A stretch of 64,000 nucleotides of DNA from assembly GCA_018398585.1 (NCBI GenBank), contig JAGTTD010000010.1:32280638-32344637 (forward strand), written 5' to 3'. The stretch comes from Simmondsia chinensis. Lineage: Eukaryota; Streptophyta; Magnoliopsida; Caryophyllales; Simmondsiaceae. Numbering within the stretch: position 1 is the first letter of the stretch; every line of letters starts with the position of its first letter. The position numbers and the translations under genes are program-made. Of this stretch, positions 44,495 to 54,824 are shown in pieces. A model generated the notes under the pieces. The model worked only from the letters and a program-made list of their open reading frames with translations, searched no databases and was not told the origin of the DNA.

Positions 44495-47400
44495 TCAATT
44501 TGAGCGTGGTGGAAGAACGTGAAGATTGGTCCTGTGTTGAAGGAAACAATCAGTAGCAAGACCCTTGGTGAAGATGTCAGCGATCTGTCTATCTGTCAGG
44601 GTATAGTGAACCTGTAAATCACCTTTAAGCACCTTCTCATGAGCATAATGGAAGTCAACGTCAACATGTTTGCTACGATGGTTGGAGGTGAGGTTGGCTG
44701 CTAGGTAGGAAGCCGAGACGTTATCGCAGTAGGTGATGATGGGGCCAGGATGACGCAGACCAAGGTCCCTCATAAGGTAGCGGATCCAATCGCTTTCAGC
44801 AACAGCTTGAGCAACAACCCGATATTCAGACTCAGTAGTGGATTTGGAGAGAGTAGCCTGTTTCTTCGCTCTCCAAGCGATGAGTTTCGGACCAAGATAG
44901 AGCGCATAACCAGTGGTAGAGCGACGTGTATCCGGGCAACCACCCCAATCGGCATCAGCGTAGGCGGTGACTGTCAACTTTCGAGCGGGAAAAATAGAGA
45001 GGCCATGTTCCGGAGTGGCTTTGAGGTACCGAAGAATACGTTTCACCGCTTGCCAGTGAGAAGTACGAGGACTATGCATGAACTGAGATACAAGGTTGAC
45101 AGCGTAGCTGATGTCTGGTCGAGCCATGGTTAGGTACTGAAGTGCACCCACAACACTCCTGTACTCAGTAGGATCCTCAAGAAGGTCCCCATCACTCAGT
45201 GAGAGATGTGCTCGGGTTGGGAGGGGGTTTTTGACAGGTTTGGCGTCACATAGGTTATGTCTAGAGAGGAGATTAATGGTGTATTTGTGTTGTGATAGGA
45301 AGAGTTGATCAGGTGTGCATTTAGCCTCAATTCGAAGGAAGAAGTGAAGCGAGCCAAGGTCTTTCATGGCAAATTGGGTAGAAAGAGAGGTAACCAAGGT
45401 GCTAAGTTGGCCTGAATTGGTACCGGTTAGGATTATATCATCGACATAGAGTAAGAGGCAAGTTAGTTGAGAGTTTGTCTTCTTAATAAAAAGGGATGGG
45501 TCAGCACGGCAACAGATGAAGCCAAGACTAAGTACGAATGTACTAAATCGCTGGAACCATGCCCGAGGTGCCTGTTTCAAACCATATAATGCCTTGCGTA
45601 GGCAACCTACATGATTTGGGAATTTGGGATGTATGAACCCTTTTGGTTGTCTCATGTAAACTTCTTCCTCAAGGTTACCATGTGGGAAAGCATTTTTGAC
45701 ATCCAATTGACGGATAGGCTAGTTGTATGTGACAGCGAGAGTAAGTATAAAGCGTATGGTTGTTGGCTTGACAACAGGACTAAAGGTTTCCTTGTAGTCA
45801 AGACCTTCACGTTGGTGAAAGCCTTGGGCTACAAGGCGGGCCTTGAATCGTTCAACCGAGCCATCCGCTTTGTACTTGACTTTGTATTTCTAGGTGCTTC
45901 CAACAAGGTTTTGAGAGGGGTCATGTGGTACTAAGCCCTAGGTGTTGTTGAGAATGAGGGCATTAAATTCATCCGCCATGGCTTCTTGCACTTTGGATTT
46001 TTCACTGCCTGTGAGTAACATGTGGGCTTCTGAACTACAGTGATGGAGGAGAGAGATAGAGGGTACTTAGTCTTGCGTATACCAGCTTTAAGACATGTTT
46101 GCATGAAGTGTGTGTTAAGGCAAGGTCCAACCGAAGGGGGTTGCACATGGGGAGGGTGCTGTTCGATGTCGGGTTGTGGTGCCAAGGGCTGTTCGGTGTC
46201 GGGTTGTGGTGCTAGGGGGAAGGGGGTTGCGGTAGGTTCGGGTGGTGGGGTTTCCGAAGGGGCTGGTTCCCGAAGGGGCCCACTAGTATGCTTCAGTGGC
46301 TCGGTGAGCACCCTGGGTGAATCAGGAGGGGGAGGTGGTGGCTTGGCCACCGTGGGCTGAGGCGCCATAGGCCGCCAGGCAGCCGCAACCGGTGAGATGG
46401 GCCGGGGAAGGGGAGCAACCGGGGGGGTAGTACCAAGTAGTAATGGTGGGGGATTAGTGACATTAGAGACTACTTGACATTGATTAATAAGGTTATTGTA
46501 CGGAAAATGGGTTTCATCAAAGACGACATGCCGGTTTATATACAAACGTTTAAGTTTAGGATCAAAACACCGATATCCCTTGTATCGGGCGGCATAGCCT
46601 AGGAAAATGCAGGGGGTGGAGCGTGGGGCAAGTTTATGAGGGGCACGGGGTGTGATGTTAGGATAACATGCACACCCAAAGACGCGAAAACGAGAGTAAT
46701 CCTGTGGGGTTTGAAATAATTTTTGGAAAGGGGAATAGTTTGAAAGATTTGGTGTGGGTAGACGATTTATAATAAAACAAGAGGTACAGAAAGCGTCATC
46801 CCAAAACTCGTAAGGTAACTTAGAATGTATTAAAAGTGTCCGTGCCATTTCAGATAAATGTCGATGCTTGGGTTCCGCCATCCCATTTTGTTCGGGGGTA
46901 TTAGGACAAGATAAGGGAAAATGAATACCAGCATCACGACATAGGGCATTCATGCGTCGATGATTGTATTCGCCTCCGCCATCACTTTGAAAAATCTTAA
47001 TGGTCAGATTAAATTGGTTTTCAACTAGATTTTTGAAAGTAGTGAATATTTCGTAAACATCAGATTTTTGCCGCATCGAATAAAGCCAGGTGAATCGAGT
47101 AAAATCATCAATAAAGAGGACATAATATTTAAACCCAGAGTTAGAGAGAACAGGAGATTGCCAAACATCAGAGTGAATTATTTGTAACGGCATAGTAGTT
47201 TTGTGTAATACACGTTCAAAAGGAAGTTCATGGGACTTATTTAAGCAACATGAATTACATGTACTTGTAAATTTAACTCGTGAAAACAAATGTCTTTTAC
47301 AAATCAAATAAAGAATAGCATTGCCTAAGTGTCCTAATCTTTGATGCCACAAATCACCATTCCGCACATGTGCTACGAGTCTAATGTCATGAGGCGAGAA

Positions 47401-47768
47401 ACAATATAGGGACCCATTACTGGGTACTCGAAGAAGCGGCGTCCCCGTAGTTTTGTCCTTGACACAAAAAAAATTGGAGTCAAATTCAACCCTACAATTA
47501 TTATCTTGGCATAGTTGTTTTATGGATAAGAGGTTATGTGTGAGATTAGGTACAAGCATAACGTTTTAAGCTGTAGGGAGGAGTTTGGGGTTGTTATAGA
47601 AGTAGAGCCCACATGTGTCATAGGTAGTAATGCACCATTACCAACAAGAACACTCTTATGACCGGAATAAGGAAGAAGAGTTTTGAGAATACCTGGATTG
47701 GGCGTCATATGGTTTGTGGCGCCGGAGTTAGGGTACCAGTTGAAATCATGCGGTTCTCCAATCGACAT
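44495..47768 (-). pseudogene. Copia element 2 pol, disrupted
   Basis: Protease near 47730 reads WYPNSGATNHMT, with Asn in place of the catalytic Asp. The integrase has the zinc region WHQRLGHLGN and core motifs FQSDGGGEY and PEQNGMAE. A Pro-rich linker with a duplicated LAPQPD-EQ unit follows (near 46140-46210). RT retains YVDDIILTG near 45430, and RNase H TTESEYRVVAQAVAE near 44830. Frame changes occur near 47555 and 45925. A TAG at 45719-45721 stands where relatives have Trp. The RT-RNase H part is then open for 403 codons. Confidence 0.92.
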
Positions 47769-47780
47769 GGCAGCAAAGGA

Positions 47781-49234
47781 TTAAGAAGGATCTGGAGTGG
47801 GGGTGTTGTCAAACTGGTGGGGACAAGTGAGAGCCGTGTGACCAACTTGATAACAAATTTGGCAGTATTGGGGACCGGGACCTAGCACACCTGCACTAGA
47901 GTTAGAAGGGAGACCAAATGGGGATCGGACTGAGCTAGGGTGAGGGGGTGCACCAGTTGGAGCCGGGTACGGGTGTTGGCCGAGCTGTCCACCATGACCG
48001 CCACGCCCGCCCCGCTTGTTCCCGCCTTTGCCACGGCCACGGTTGCCACCGTGGTTCGGGTTGCTACGGCCTGGTTGTTGACCGGGCTGGGGTTGACCCT
48101 GTGCCACCATTGCGTGGCTAGTGTCGGGGTGATGACGTCCAGATTGGAGAGTTAAAGCAGCCTCTTCGTTGAGTAACGATGTTTTTAACTCCTCATAGGT
48201 ATATGTTTTGTTTGTTTGTCGAGAAAAAGTGGCAAAAGCACTATATTCGGGGGGTAAACCATAAATTGCAAAGTGTTGAAATTCTTCTTGAGAGACGGGA
48301 GAATCAATGGCAGTAGGTCGTCTGTTATTGATTTTAATTCTAAGAGGTAAGCATCCATTGTTTTGCCATCCTTATGGTGATTTATTAATTGGGTTCGGAG
48401 ATCAAACTCCTTAGCCATGGAGTGATCCCGAAAATGTTTAGCCAAGGCATCCCACATGGCTTTGGATGTAGAGTGGCGAACAATGTCATTTAATAAAGGA
48501 TGAGACAAGGTAGCAAAAATGCAGGATCTGAGACTTTGATCCGTGCGAACCCAATTGAGATAATCTGGGTTTGAAAAGGTCGATCCATTGGGAAGATTGA
48601 TTTGGGCAGGGGGATAGGGATAGGTACCATCTATAAACCCGTATAATTGGTGAGAGATTAGTAACATGTTAAACTGTTCACGCCAGGGCGGATAATCAGT
48701 AGTTGACTCAAGTTTGATTGTTACAATATTAGCAATATTGGATAGGGGAATTAAAACAGGTGAAGGGGATTGATTATATAAATTAGGGTTTAATGGACTA
48801 GGGTTGAGAATATTGGGGTAAGTAGACCCGAAGCCGCCACCGACACTAGGGAGTGACGATGGGGGGTTGGGTGCTGCGCCGGCACCCCCACCGGCAGTAC
48901 CGGTGACCGGTGTGGAGAAAGGAGGAACGAAGAAAAGAGAAGGGAAGGAGGTGGGGATGCCCAAACTAAGTCCCGGGGTCACTGTAGGCCTCCCAAGTGG
49001 TGGTAGAGTACCGGAGATGGCGACACCGGCATCGACCGACCAAGAGATTGGGTCGCCGGAGGTGATGGACCCGACGTAACTGGTGTTGGGCACCACCCCA
49101 GGCATGGCGGCGCCGAGCATTGCTGGTGGGGGGGCGGTACTGTTGAGACTGTCCTCCACCAGTGGCTGGGCGGCGACAGAACGAGGAGGAGGAGAGAGAG
49201 CGTTAGCGTAGGATCGACTAGGGTTAGTTGCCGT
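47781..49234 (-). pseudogene. Copia element 2 gag, disrupted
   Basis: Pro/Gly-rich N-terminus, then a capsid-type region (TTDYPPWREQFNMLLISHQ near 48710; DHSMAKEFDLRTQLINHHKD near 48400) and a CCHC knuckle CQICYQVGHTALTC near 47850, intact. A frame change lies near 48300-48330, and TAA at 47781-47783 fits a lost Gln. No in-frame ATG is seen. The codon ACG at 49234 may be the former start. Confidence 0.87.
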
Positions 49235-49358
49235 TGATGAATTAAAGAATTAAAAACTAAAAAAAAAAAAAAAAAAGGAAATCAACACAATGCAATAAAT
49301 TAAAAAAAAAAAAGAACAGAAATTAAAGAGCAGAAGAAAAGAAAAGGTCAGAACCTGG

Positions 49359-49370
49359 GCTCTGATACCA
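49359..49370 (-). other. Primer-binding site, initiator-Met tRNA type
   Basis: The reverse complement is tggtatcagagc, immediately inside the 5' LTR. Confidence 0.95.
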
Positions 49371-49552
49371 TATGAATATAGATAATTATATAAATTGAAT
49401 GAATAAAAGAGGTTACATATGGGGCCTATATATAGGCAGAGATAAATACAGAAAGGACTAAAATACCCTTGTATATACCATAAGTCAAGGGGTACAAGGG
49501 TAAAATACAATGTAAACCCTAGGCTAGAGGAGAGTTCTAGAATACTCTAATA
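49371..49552 (-). repeat. 5' LTR of copia element 2
   Basis: 182-bp partner of 44306-44487. Confidence 0.95.
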
Positions 49553-49676
49553 ATAGCTTCTTGTGTTGTATTGTATCCTTATTGATAACATTCGACCCCT
49601 TGAAAGATTAAATCTCTGCCCAGCTTCTTTCTACAGTTCGAAGTGGACCATTTCCAGTTAAGGTTGTGATGCAGTG

Positions 49677-50251
49677 CGATAAGGAAATTAAGAGCAGCAA
49701 AAGGTTCAACAACATTTCTTTAAATTTTTATTGCCAAAACAATTAAGAACAAAGGGGAAAAAAGGGTATAACTAAATTCTCACAGTCCGAGAGTTAGAAA
49801 GAACACATAAAATAGGGATAAAAGTTCTAAACAATTGAATAAATAATCCCTAGGCTTTCTCTTCTAAAAATAGAGGAGCTTTCCTAACTATATTAAAATA
49901 CCCAAATTGAGATCAACGGTGGATATTGGTTATCCGTGTGCTTCATCTAGCAATTCATGCGATCTTCGTAAATTAAAGGTTAAAATTAAAAGGAATAAAT
50001 ACAAAAATAACTAAGAGAAATATAAAATAACTATTAATTATACTAATCTAATATTAAGTATCCTATTCATAGATAAACTCCTCTAGCCTTGTATCCAGGG
50101 GAACTCGCCAATGCCCATAACGCCAAGTTACCCGCCAGTTATAACGGAGCTGCCTCATGAACCTGCTCCAATAGCTATTTCGCCAAGCCTGCAATCCCGC
50201 CAAGACCCCTTCACCCTGCAACTCGCCAAAGGCTAAGGCAAGGCTGCATCA
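49677..50251 (-). repeat. Solo LTR-like sequence, tgatgcag family
   Basis: Starts tgatgcagtgc and ends ggcaaggctgcatca. The end block cgccaaaggctaaggcaagg is nearly the same as in the solo LTR at 42130-42157. Flanking 5-mers (ggttg, ttctc) do not match, so the borders or history are unclear. Confidence 0.5.
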
Positions 50252-51471
50252 TTCTCTCTAGGTTTAATAGAATTTGTCATCGAATTCGTCGGTGGATTAT
50301 ATGGGTCATTCATGCAAATATATGTTTCCGCATGCTTGTATCCCATCTTGCCAAGCTCCAATTAGTCAAGCTTGTCCCAGTGTGAATTATAGATCAGATT
50401 TATCATAATGCGGACTATAGCATGTCTTGCCAAAATGCAGACTGCATTAGGTTGTTGTTGCACAATGGGCGTAATTGTGCTTTGGGATGCAGAACCCTTG
50501 GGTATCATTGGGGATCGTGGACTTCATCTACCCAATCAAAGGCGTCCTTTACTTATGTTGGAACTAAATGAAAATTATGATAAAATAAAACATGTAAAGT
50601 AGAAGGATATTACCTGAAACACTGGAAATGACGAAGTACCAATAAAGTAACAGTTGAGTGAGGCGCGGATCACGCTCTCTTTAAGACGGTTTCGCTCCCC
50701 TCTCGGATCTGAGACGGTGCAGCAAGTACCGACGCGCCGCATCTAGGATACAACGCCCAACTAATGTTGATATTTTCTCAGTCCGCACAACCTCGAAAGC
50801 TAGAACCTCCACAACACCTTACTTAGCCAAAAATTACAAACCTTGTTCAAAATCATATGCACATATTTATATTTTATTATATATAAACAATTTTTTAGTT
50901 TTTTTTTTTCCCTTGCAACTGCATTTCTGTATTGCTTTCAAAAGCTAATATATATATAAGCTTTTAAGTGCTAAATTAATTTGTAAAATTCATTGCCACC
51001 AACCGCTTTGTCTAATTGTTTTAAAGACCAATTGTAACGGATCCTCCATTGTATTATTGCAAGCATTTAGGACGTAAATTAATTACAAGTTTAATTTGAA
51101 TAGACTTATATTTTATGAATACATAAAGAAGGATATAGTTGTTGGTATTAAATAGAAATTTACTAATTATTTAAAGGAGATAAATAATATCATCAACATC
51201 ATATTAAATTTCTAAATCATGACTAAAGACATATTTTTATTAAAATATCCAACAACTTAGTATGAACGATGGTCTCATCTGTGTCTAGTTCCCACATTGT
51301 CAGTAGGGCTCGTGCACGGACATTGAGAGGGGATGTAACCCAGTTGATCTTCAAGTAGTCAAATGTTTGTCTCAAATATTTATGATGTGCATATGCAAGT
51401 ATAAACTAACTTCATATTATGAAACTACAATGACAAATTCCTATGTGAATTTCTTCGCTCATATTTCTATA
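50252..51471. other. Intergenic DNA with an LTR-like fragment
   Basis: 50640-50830 (ctttaagacggtttcgctcc, acggtgcagcaagtaccgac) resembles the R/U5-like part of the copia element 1 LTR (near 18960-19080), so a related LTR fragment is likely. A 64-codon plus-strand frame (50408-50602) has no recognisable motif. The rest is AT-rich without features. Confidence 0.35.
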
Positions 51472-51798
51472 TGTTTCAGGGTTTTTTGGTAGGGATCGTT
51501 TAAGGGTGAACCGAGCTCAAGTTATACAGTAGCTCGGAATCGCTCTTTTGTGGTGCTTATTACTGTATTTATAGGGGTTAGGCGGGGACCCCTTGGCGGT
51601 AGGTGGGAGAGAGTATAGCTTGGGTATGAGGGTACCGCTAGGGTGAGAAGTACCGCCAGGGTGCAGGGATACCGCAAGGGTGCAGGGATACCGCTAGGGC
51701 TGTGGCAGTTGTCCTTGATGGCCGTTAACTGGGGCAGGCTCCTAACCCTCTCTTCCTGGGGAGGCGAATGTCCCAGCAAATGGTGTCTTTCCCTAACA
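51472..51798 (-). repeat. 3' LTR of the Tat element
   Basis: 327 bp, tgtttcaggg to ttccctaaca. Contains an inverted TATA box (tatttata, 51566-51573) and four 'taccgc-agggtg' minisatellite units. It is about 100 bp shorter than the other LTR, mainly because of minisatellite copy number. Confidence 0.93.
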
Positions 51799-51815
51799 GT
51801 TAGCCCCCCACTTTG
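51799..51815 (-). other. Polypurine tract of the Tat element
   Basis: On the minus strand, aaagtggggggctaac directly precedes the LTR start TGTTAGGG. Confidence 0.85.
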
Positions 51816-51852
51816 GGGAAAAAATGTACTTTTTGTCCCAAAGTGTTTTGGC

Positions 51853-51860
51853 TATAAATA
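51853..51860 (+). promoter_or_regulatory. TATA box for the antisense F-box-like gene
   Basis: tataaata (in gctataaatacccttg) lies outside the LTR, 55 bp past its edge, on the plus strand and about 130 bp ahead of ATG 51989. Start-site-like pyrimidine/CA sequence follows at about 51885-51900. Confidence 0.6.
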
Positions 51861-51988
51861 CCCTTGTGTGTGGGGTCGGTATCCCTCAGATTCTCTGATC
51901 CAAAAGTATGTTTTAGCGAGATACCCCTTTGTCTAACCAAGAAGAATTTCTTGAGTCTCCGTTTTTTGCTTGCTTTTTTCTTTTCATT

Positions 51989-53140
51989 ATGGATGATGTT
52001 ACTTGCGAAATCTGGTCGCGGCTTCCCGCCAAATCAATTTTAAGGTTCTCCTGTGTTTCTTCATTTGCTCGTAGTCTGATTTTTAATTATGACTTTGTTA
52101 GATGGCAATCTTTTCACTCTCTAAGTCGTACTACGGATGGATTTTTCTTGCAGCCTGAGACTGACTCGCGTCGTGATGAATTGGAGGCCTTTTCTTTTTT
52201 AGGAGATTTTTCTCCAGTTGTCCCTACTGAAGTATTGGAGATTCTAACCGATAACGTTCATGTGTTAGGTGTGGCTGGTGGTCTGTTGTTGTATCGTGAT
52301 TACAACCTTTCTCAACTGTTTGTTTGCAACCCTGTTGTGGGGATGCGTCAAATGGTTCCTCTCCCTGACGGGGTGCCCATGGGTTATGCTGATTCTCCTT
52401 TGAACTTGGTATTCGGATGTTTCGATACTGCCGTGGACTTTGGTTTTTATCTTTATCTGCTTTTACTTGATTTGTCTCAGTCCTACTGGGGGCCTTGGCC
52501 TAGTGCGTACCACGTGTACTTTTGGGAGGGCAGTTGGAACTTCTGGGGGAGCTTGGATGTGGGCCCTAGGAATGTTTCCCTTGTAGATCATGTTTATTTG
52601 GGTGGAGAGTTGTATTTTTTGTCGGATTGGGCACATTACTTGGGGGATGCTCAAGTTTGCCCTTACATAGTCCGATGGGATACTGCCGCCGGTACCTCCT
52701 GTAGGATACTATTTCCAGATCCGGTTTGTGAAAACCTTTTTGCTTTCCGGGAAGCCAAACTTTCAAAGTGGTGGGAGTCCTCAGCAGACCTCCCTATTCT
52801 TTGTTTGATTACGTTACGGAGTCTAGTGTTTATAGTGTGGACGTTGTCTCGTTCGGAGGATCCTTCTTATTAGGAGAGACGATTTCATTTACACGTTCGG
52901 CTGCCTTGGTCTGGAGGTAGGTGGGATCCGGTGATCACCAGCTTTACTGTGACAAGGGACCACCTAGCCTTTACCGCCCATAATCAAGTGTTCCGGTGTG
53001 CTCTTCATGGGGATCAGCGCGGACGTATAGTTTACTTGGGGAATCATCGTTGTACCGTGTCGGCGCAGTTGTTCCCTTACTCAGGATCTTTATCTTGCTG
53101 TGGCGATGATCCTATGGCGCCATTTGCGGCCTTTATGTGA
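51989..53140 (+). pseudogene. F-box-like protein gene in antisense inside the Tat element
   Basis: ATG 51989 opens MDDVTCEIW; the frame is also open from 51929. Residues 1-45 fit an F-box: RLPAKSILRFSCVSSFARSLI, then FVRWQSFHSL. The next segment, with VAGGLLLYRDYNLSQLFVCN and P-x-M-x-x-M-V-P-L-P-type sequence, matches the start of F-box-associated domains, which recruit substrates to SCF ubiquitin ligases. The first frame stops at 52873. Similar-looking sequence moves to another frame near 52795 (SVYSVDVVSFGG) and back near 52920, running to 53140 (ITSFTVTRDHLAFTAHNQVF), so there are two frameshifts. The gene lies wholly between the LTRs, next to the 3' LTR, opposite to gag-pol, with its own TATA box. 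A captured host gene is the simplest explanation. Confidence 0.7.
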
Positions 53141-53469
53141 GAGAGTCTTCCGCAGAGTAGGAGCAGGTGTTTGGTTTTTATGGACATGGGTGTTCTTTTG
53201 TATTGTTACGGTTTTGTATAATCATGCTTTGTACAGTTGGCGCTTTTGGCTTCGGTCTGTAAGTTGTGACAGAGCCTTTAGTTTCTATTAGTAGTTTGCT
53301 TTATATCCTTTCCTTTTTTGTTTTTGCTTCCTGTTTCGGTTGTAGTAGATGCTTTTTGGCAAGGTATGACAAGGTTACCGTTGGCTACTCCGCTTTTCGC
53401 AGAATAATGATTTTTCTTTTCTTTTGTTATGAGAAGGATTCTTATGCTGGCCGGATTAGGTACGGCTGG

Positions 53470-53704
53470 CCCCGTTATTAGGTGGGATTTATACCGTTGT
53501 GGGCTTCTTAGCTTATGAGAGCTATCATTAGTCCCAGTGTTAGGCAGGACTTATACCGTTGCGAGCTTCTCAGCTGATGAGAGCTACCGTTAATCCCAGT
53601 GTTAGGTGGGATATACACCGTTGTGAGCTTATCAGCTGATGAGAGCTACCGTTAGTCCCAGTGTTAGACGGGACATACATCATTGCGAGCTTCTCAGCTG
53701 AGGA
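53470..53704. repeat. 62-bp tandem array in the Tat element
   Basis: The phrase cccagtgttag recurs at 53533, 53595 and 53657, exactly 62 bp apart. Units include agcttctcagctgatgagag, which can fold back on itself. About 3.7 copies. Confidence 0.9.
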
Positions 53705-53721
53705 GACAAAGCATCTATAAA

Positions 53722-54475
53722 AGGAAAAGAACCGAGTAGCATCAATTAAGAAACCCCTAGCCGGCAAGGTTGGGCAAGATAAAACAACATATTAAAACTA
53801 AGGAAAAGGAACTAAGTAACGTTAACTAAGAAGCCCCCAGCTGGCAAGGCTGGAAAAGATAAAACAACATATCAAAACTAAGGAAAAGGAACTAAGTAAC
53901 GTTAACTAAGAAGCCCCCAGCCGGCAAGGCTGGGCAAGATAAAACAACATATTAAAACTAAGGAAAAGGAACTAAGTAACATTAACTAAGAAGCCCCCAG
54001 CCGGCAAGTCTAGGAAAGATAAAACAACATATCAAAACTAAGGAAAAAGAACTAAGTAACGTTAACTAAGAAGCCCCCAGCCGGCAAGGCTGGGCAAGAT
54101 AAAACAACCAAGGAAAAAGAACTGAGTAACATTAATTAAGAAGCCCCCAGCTGGCAGGGCTGGACAAGATAAAACAACCAAGGAAAAAGAACTAAGTAAC
54201 ATTAACTAAGAAGCCCCCCAGCCGGCAAGGCTGGGCAAGATAAAACAACATATCAAAACTAAGGAAAAGGAACTAAGTAACGTTAACTAAGAAGCCCCCA
54301 GCCAGCAAGGCTAGGCAAGATAAAACAACATATTATTACTAAGGAAAAGGAACTAAGTAACGTTAACTAAGAAGCCCCCAACCGGCAAGGCTGGGCAAGA
54401 TAAAACAACATATCAAAACTAAGGAAAAGAAACTAAGTAACGTTAACTAAGAAGCCCCCCGCCGTCAAGGCGGGG
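53722..54475. repeat. 80-bp tandem array in the Tat element
   Basis: gataaaacaac recurs at 53778, 53858, 53938, 54018, 54098, 54168, 54239, 54319 and 54399. Spacing is 80 bp, with two short units of 70-71 bp that lack the same 10 bases. Each unit holds agcccccagccggcaaggct, whose cagcc-ggcaa-ggctg core forms a hairpin. Confidence 0.95.
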
Positions 54476-54824
54476 CTCCGGGTCTATTTAAATGACGTTG
54501 TGTTCTAGATCTCTTAAAGGTGGGGTGACGTGTAGCCACCCCCTTCTTTTGGCTGTCACCTCTAACCTTGGGGCATTTATTACCGTTTTGTTTTCCAAAC
54601 CTTAAACCCCCTTTTCTTCCACAGTGAGCCTGTCTCCCCTGTAAACCCTATCTCTTTCTTTATCTCTCTCTTTTTACTTATAACCGGTTTTCGTCCTAAT
54701 TTCAAGGTAATTTGTAGTTGGTTTGCGAGTATTTTGTTGAATTTTTAGTGTGATTTTGGCTTTTCGAACGTTTTCTTTATTTCCCCAAAAATTTTTGAAC
54801 CTTGAGCTGTTAGTCAGAGCTCCC

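Larger units (their letters stand above)
44306..49552 (-). mobile_element. Complete Ty1/copia retrotransposon with short LTRs
   Basis: 5.25 kb. The 182-bp LTRs (44306-44487 and 49371-49552) are nearly identical and flanked by perfect 5-mers atagc (44301-44305 and 49553-49557). The primer site is a perfect tggtatcagagc. Order gag, protease, integrase, RT, RNase H on the minus strand. The near-identity of the LTRs (a handful of differences in 182 bp) points to a fairly recent insertion compared with copia element 1, although the polyprotein is broken. Confidence 0.95.

Noticed and set aside
49677..50251. Proven solo LTR
   Set aside because: The ends match the tgatgcag family but the flanking 5-mers differ, so it is kept only as a candidate.
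50408..50602. Host gene exon of 64 codons
   Set aside because: No motif, no splice context I could support, and a length expected by chance.
53722..54475. CRISPR array or centromeric satellite
   Set aside because: Contiguous 80-bp units without unique spacers, limited to about nine copies within an LTR element.
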